A DNA stretch of 64,000 bases from JBPYFK01 sp051984675 (GTDB lineage: Bacteria > Actinomycetota > Actinomycetes > Mycobacteriales > Pseudonocardiaceae): the NCBI GenBank assembly GCA_051984675.1, contig JBPYFK010000184.1, positions 1-64,000 of the forward strand, in the 5' to 3' direction. Every line of letters begins with the position of its first letter. The first letter of the stretch is position 1. The notes below the pieces were generated by a model. The model made no database searches, was not told the origin of the DNA, and saw nothing but the letters and a program-made list of their open reading frames with translations. The translations under genes and the position numbers were made by a program. Positions 62,382 to 64,000 of the stretch are shown here, in pieces.

Positions 62382-62963
62382 GTGACCACCCAGCGTGAGA
62401 TCGCCGAGCAGCTCGGGCTACCCATCCACCCGCCTAAAGTGGAAATCTTCGACCTCGAACACAGGACCAACACCGACTCAAAGAACCGGGTTCGTCGTGT
62501 CGACGAATACCGCGTGGAACCGTTCGGGCTGTTCATGGCCCGGCCCATGGCCGACCATCCGCGTGCCACCTACGTGGAGTCGTGGTTGTTGCCGGACCTC
62601 GGGATTCGCGTGACGGACTGGGAATGGAAGCCGGGCGCGGGCCGTGACCAGGACTTCTACCTGGACATCGTGGACGTCGAGCGTGGCTCGAAGCAGTGGC
62701 GCAGCGTCGATTACTACCTGGACATCACGGTACGTGCGGGTCGCGGCGCCGAGGTTCTGGATATTGACGAGTTTCTGGTGGCCGCACGGGCGGATCTGCT
62801 GGACCCGGCCACGGCACAACGCGCGCTGGAGATCACCTACGCCACGACGGACGGCCTTGCGCGACACGACTACGACCTGGCTCGGTGGCTTCGCGACAAG
62901 GGCATCGAGCTGAGGTGGAACCGCACCGGCACCGGCTACCGCCAGTACGGTGGCGACGGTTAA
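62382..62963 (+). CDS. DUF402-domain protein
   Basis: A 193-residue protein starting at a GTG. The DUF402 fold is recognisable by YVESWLLPDLGIRVTDWEWKPG, DQDFYLDIVDVERGSKQWRSVDYYLDITV and VLDIDEFLVAARADLLDP, with the Asp/Glu residues that bind divalent cations in related proteins such as FomD and nucleoside diphosphate phosphatases. The tail ends in GTGYRQYGGDG. Its chemistry is unknown, but a phosphatase or phosphonate-nucleotide hydrolase is possible. It is followed on the same strand by a shorter relative. Confidence 0.85.
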   Translation: MTTQREIAEQLGLPIHPPKVEIFDLEHRTNTDSKNRVRRVDEYRVEPFGLFMARPMADHPRATYVESWLLPDLGIRVTDWEWKPGAGRDQDFYLDIVDVERGSKQWRSVDYYLDITVRAGRGAEVLDIDEFLVAARADLLDPATAQRALEITYATTDGLARHDYDLARWLRDKGIELRWNRTGTGYRQYGGDG

Positions 62964-63058
62964 GTACACCTGATCGATGCGCGAACAGATGCAAACAGTT
63001 ACACAACAACTCGCTACTGTTGATCACTGGGAGCCGGCTGCGGACTACCCTCTAACGG

Positions 63059-63571
63059 GTGGGTTCGGTGGTCACTCCCCAGCTAGTGGACGTCATAGAT
63101 CTGTTCAGCGCACAGCGGATCAGTCCGTCCGGGCATCGACAGCAGCTCACGACCTGCCAGGTCGAACGCTGGGGACTCGCCCTGGAATGCCCGATTCCTG
63201 AGGACCCCACTTTCGAGTCCGAGGTCAGTTGGCTGTTCACTGACCTGGGATTACGCCTGACCCAACGACGCCCCAGGAGCCGGCACGCCCGGCGTGGACC
63301 GAGCGTGCTCACGGCGGTGTACATCGAGCGGGACACCCGCTCCTGGAGCACCACGGACCTGCTGCTCGGCCTAGAGGTCCCCGACCAGGGTGCCCCCCGA
63401 CTGGTCCAGGCGGAGGACTTCGCGGCCGCCGTCTCCGGCGGGGTCATCCGTGCGAGCGAAGCTGAATACGCTCTGCGAACAGTGCACCGGACGTTCGAAC
63501 AGCTCAGCCTGCATCACGACCTCGGTCAGTGGCTGACGCACCGGGGCATCTTCGACACCTGGCCGCGGTGA
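63059..63571 (+). CDS. Degenerate DUF402-like protein
   Basis: A 170-residue protein from a GTG at 63059 (another GTG nine bases on is possible), without a good ribosome site. The C-terminal half STTDLLLGLEVPD, LVQAEDFAAAVSGGVIRASEAEYALRTVHRTFEQL lines up with the second half of the preceding DUF402 protein (DITV, DIDEFLVAA, ALEITYAT), but the metal-binding YLD residues are changed to LLLG. It therefore looks like a diverged duplicate that kept the fold and lost the metal site. Function unknown. Confidence 0.7.
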   Translation: MGSVVTPQLVDVIDLFSAQRISPSGHRQQLTTCQVERWGLALECPIPEDPTFESEVSWLFTDLGLRLTQRRPRSRHARRGPSVLTAVYIERDTRSWSTTDLLLGLEVPDQGAPRLVQAEDFAAAVSGGVIRASEAEYALRTVHRTFEQLSLHHDLGQWLTHRGIFDTWPR

Positions 63572-63615
63572 CCAGAAGTGCTCACCCCAGAAGTGCTCAA
63601 CGCTGACCCGTCGTT

Positions 63616-64000
63616 TCAGGACGAAGGCGGAGTCCAACCCGTGCGCTCCGCCCACTGTTGGGCTCGGACGAACGCGTCGTCGAACCACGGCTCCTTGGCC
63701 TCGGCATAGGCGTCCGGGGTCGCGTCGGCAGAGTGCCGATCGGCCAACTCCCGCTTGAACGCTTCGTACTCCGACCGTGCCTGTGCGTCCGCGCGTAGCC
63801 AATCGGGGAACAGCAGGGCGAATCGCCAGGCCGCCGTCCCGATCACGCGCACGTGCACATTGACCGGGCGGCACGGGTCGGCGGAGGCGTGCATCCGTTT
63901 CGCCCACTGCGCCGGATCGTGTGCGGCTGGTTTCGGCCGGTCCCGCGTGATGCCGCTGATCACGGGGAAGCCGGCTTCGGCAAGGGGCTCGGCCAGGCCG
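63616..64000 (-). CDS. coaE: Dephospho-CoA kinase with GrpB-type C-terminal domain, 3' part
   Basis: The frame enters from the right edge and ends at 63616. The visible 127 residues read GLAEPLAEAGFPVISGITRDRPK, NVHVRVIGTAAWRFALLFPDWLRAD, AQARSEYEAFKRELA and DAYAEAKEPWFDDAFVRAQQWAERTGW, a GrpB/UPF0157 domain. In actinobacteria this domain is fused to the C-terminus of CoaE, the kinase that makes the last step of coenzyme A synthesis, and coaE lies near uvrB. The kinase domain itself is outside the window, so the call rests on this fusion habit and position. Confidence 0.8.
   Translation of the reverse strand, partial: GLAEPLAEAGFPVISGITRDRPKPAAHDPAQWAKRMHASADPCRPVNVHVRVIGTAAWRFALLFPDWLRADAQARSEYEAFKRELADRHSADATPDAYAEAKEPWFDDAFVRAQQWAERTGWTPPSS

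Overview
The window is about 64 kb of very GC-rich DNA with GTG and TTG starts, many TetR regulators, acyl-CoA dehydrogenases, FNT and NiCoT transporters, a DivIVA-like coiled coil protein, a 13E12-type remnant and coaE near uvrB. This fits an actinomycete, most likely a Pseudonocardiales relative of Saccharopolyspora or Amycolatopsis. The family assignment is an inference from gene content only.

Layout. 1-9.6 kb: the 5' end of etfB, a regulator built from two fused TetR units, an FMN-dependent alpha-hydroxyacid oxidase, a TetR and FadE25-type acyl-CoA dehydrogenase pair with two matching operators, then an aldehyde dehydrogenase and GMC oxidoreductase pair facing a PucR regulator. 9.6-20.3 kb: a wax ester synthase/DGAT protein, a DUF574 methyltransferase, an SDR/TetR divergent pair with a compound operator, a His-rich anchored protein, a rifampicin-phosphotransferase-like enzyme overlapping an MFS exporter with its own TetR, and a formate/nitrite channel. 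20.4-36 kb: tex, a BadH-like SDR with TetR, an Acg-type nitroreductase beside an Rv1733c-like membrane protein, a nickel/cobalt permease, a Mut7-C protein, class I aldolase, a methyltransferase, an acyltransferase 3 protein, an S37 secreted peptidase, a PPOX-fold protein and the DivIVA-like protein.

36-50.4 kb is the most coherent part. It is a CoA-thioester catabolic regulon with separate genes for a HAD protein, an APH-type kinase and an ACAD10/11-type acyl-CoA dehydrogenase. These are followed by an SDR, a two-gene (probably heteromeric) acyl-CoA dehydrogenase and a MaoC hydratase. On the other strand lie an acyl-CoA synthetase, two SDRs, a KstR2-like TetR and a quinone oxidoreductase. Near-identical palindromes (ACCG-WCYAGT-CGGT) sit in front of the HAD gene, the synthetase and the oxidoreductase, and a fourth sits far away in front of the alpha-hydroxyacid oxidase at 1.7 kb. 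The gene set matches a 4-hydroxyacyl-CoA pathway: activate, phosphorylate the 4-hydroxyl, eliminate phosphate, beta-oxidise. This is the logic of the levulinate (lva) pathway and of the fused ACAD10/ACAD11 proteins.

In the middle of that region two small ORFs on opposite strands converge on one strong hairpin beside a 5'-truncated aldehyde dehydrogenase. 50.5-64 kb: a RES-type toxin-antitoxin pair, TerC behind a yybP-ykoY (manganese) riboswitch whose expression platform can be read directly, a hydrolase-ABC ATPase fusion with its permease, a scar with XRE and 13E12 remnants and a 17-bp repeat, a fatty acid desaturase, uvrB, an SPW membrane protein, two DUF402-type proteins and the 3' part of coaE.
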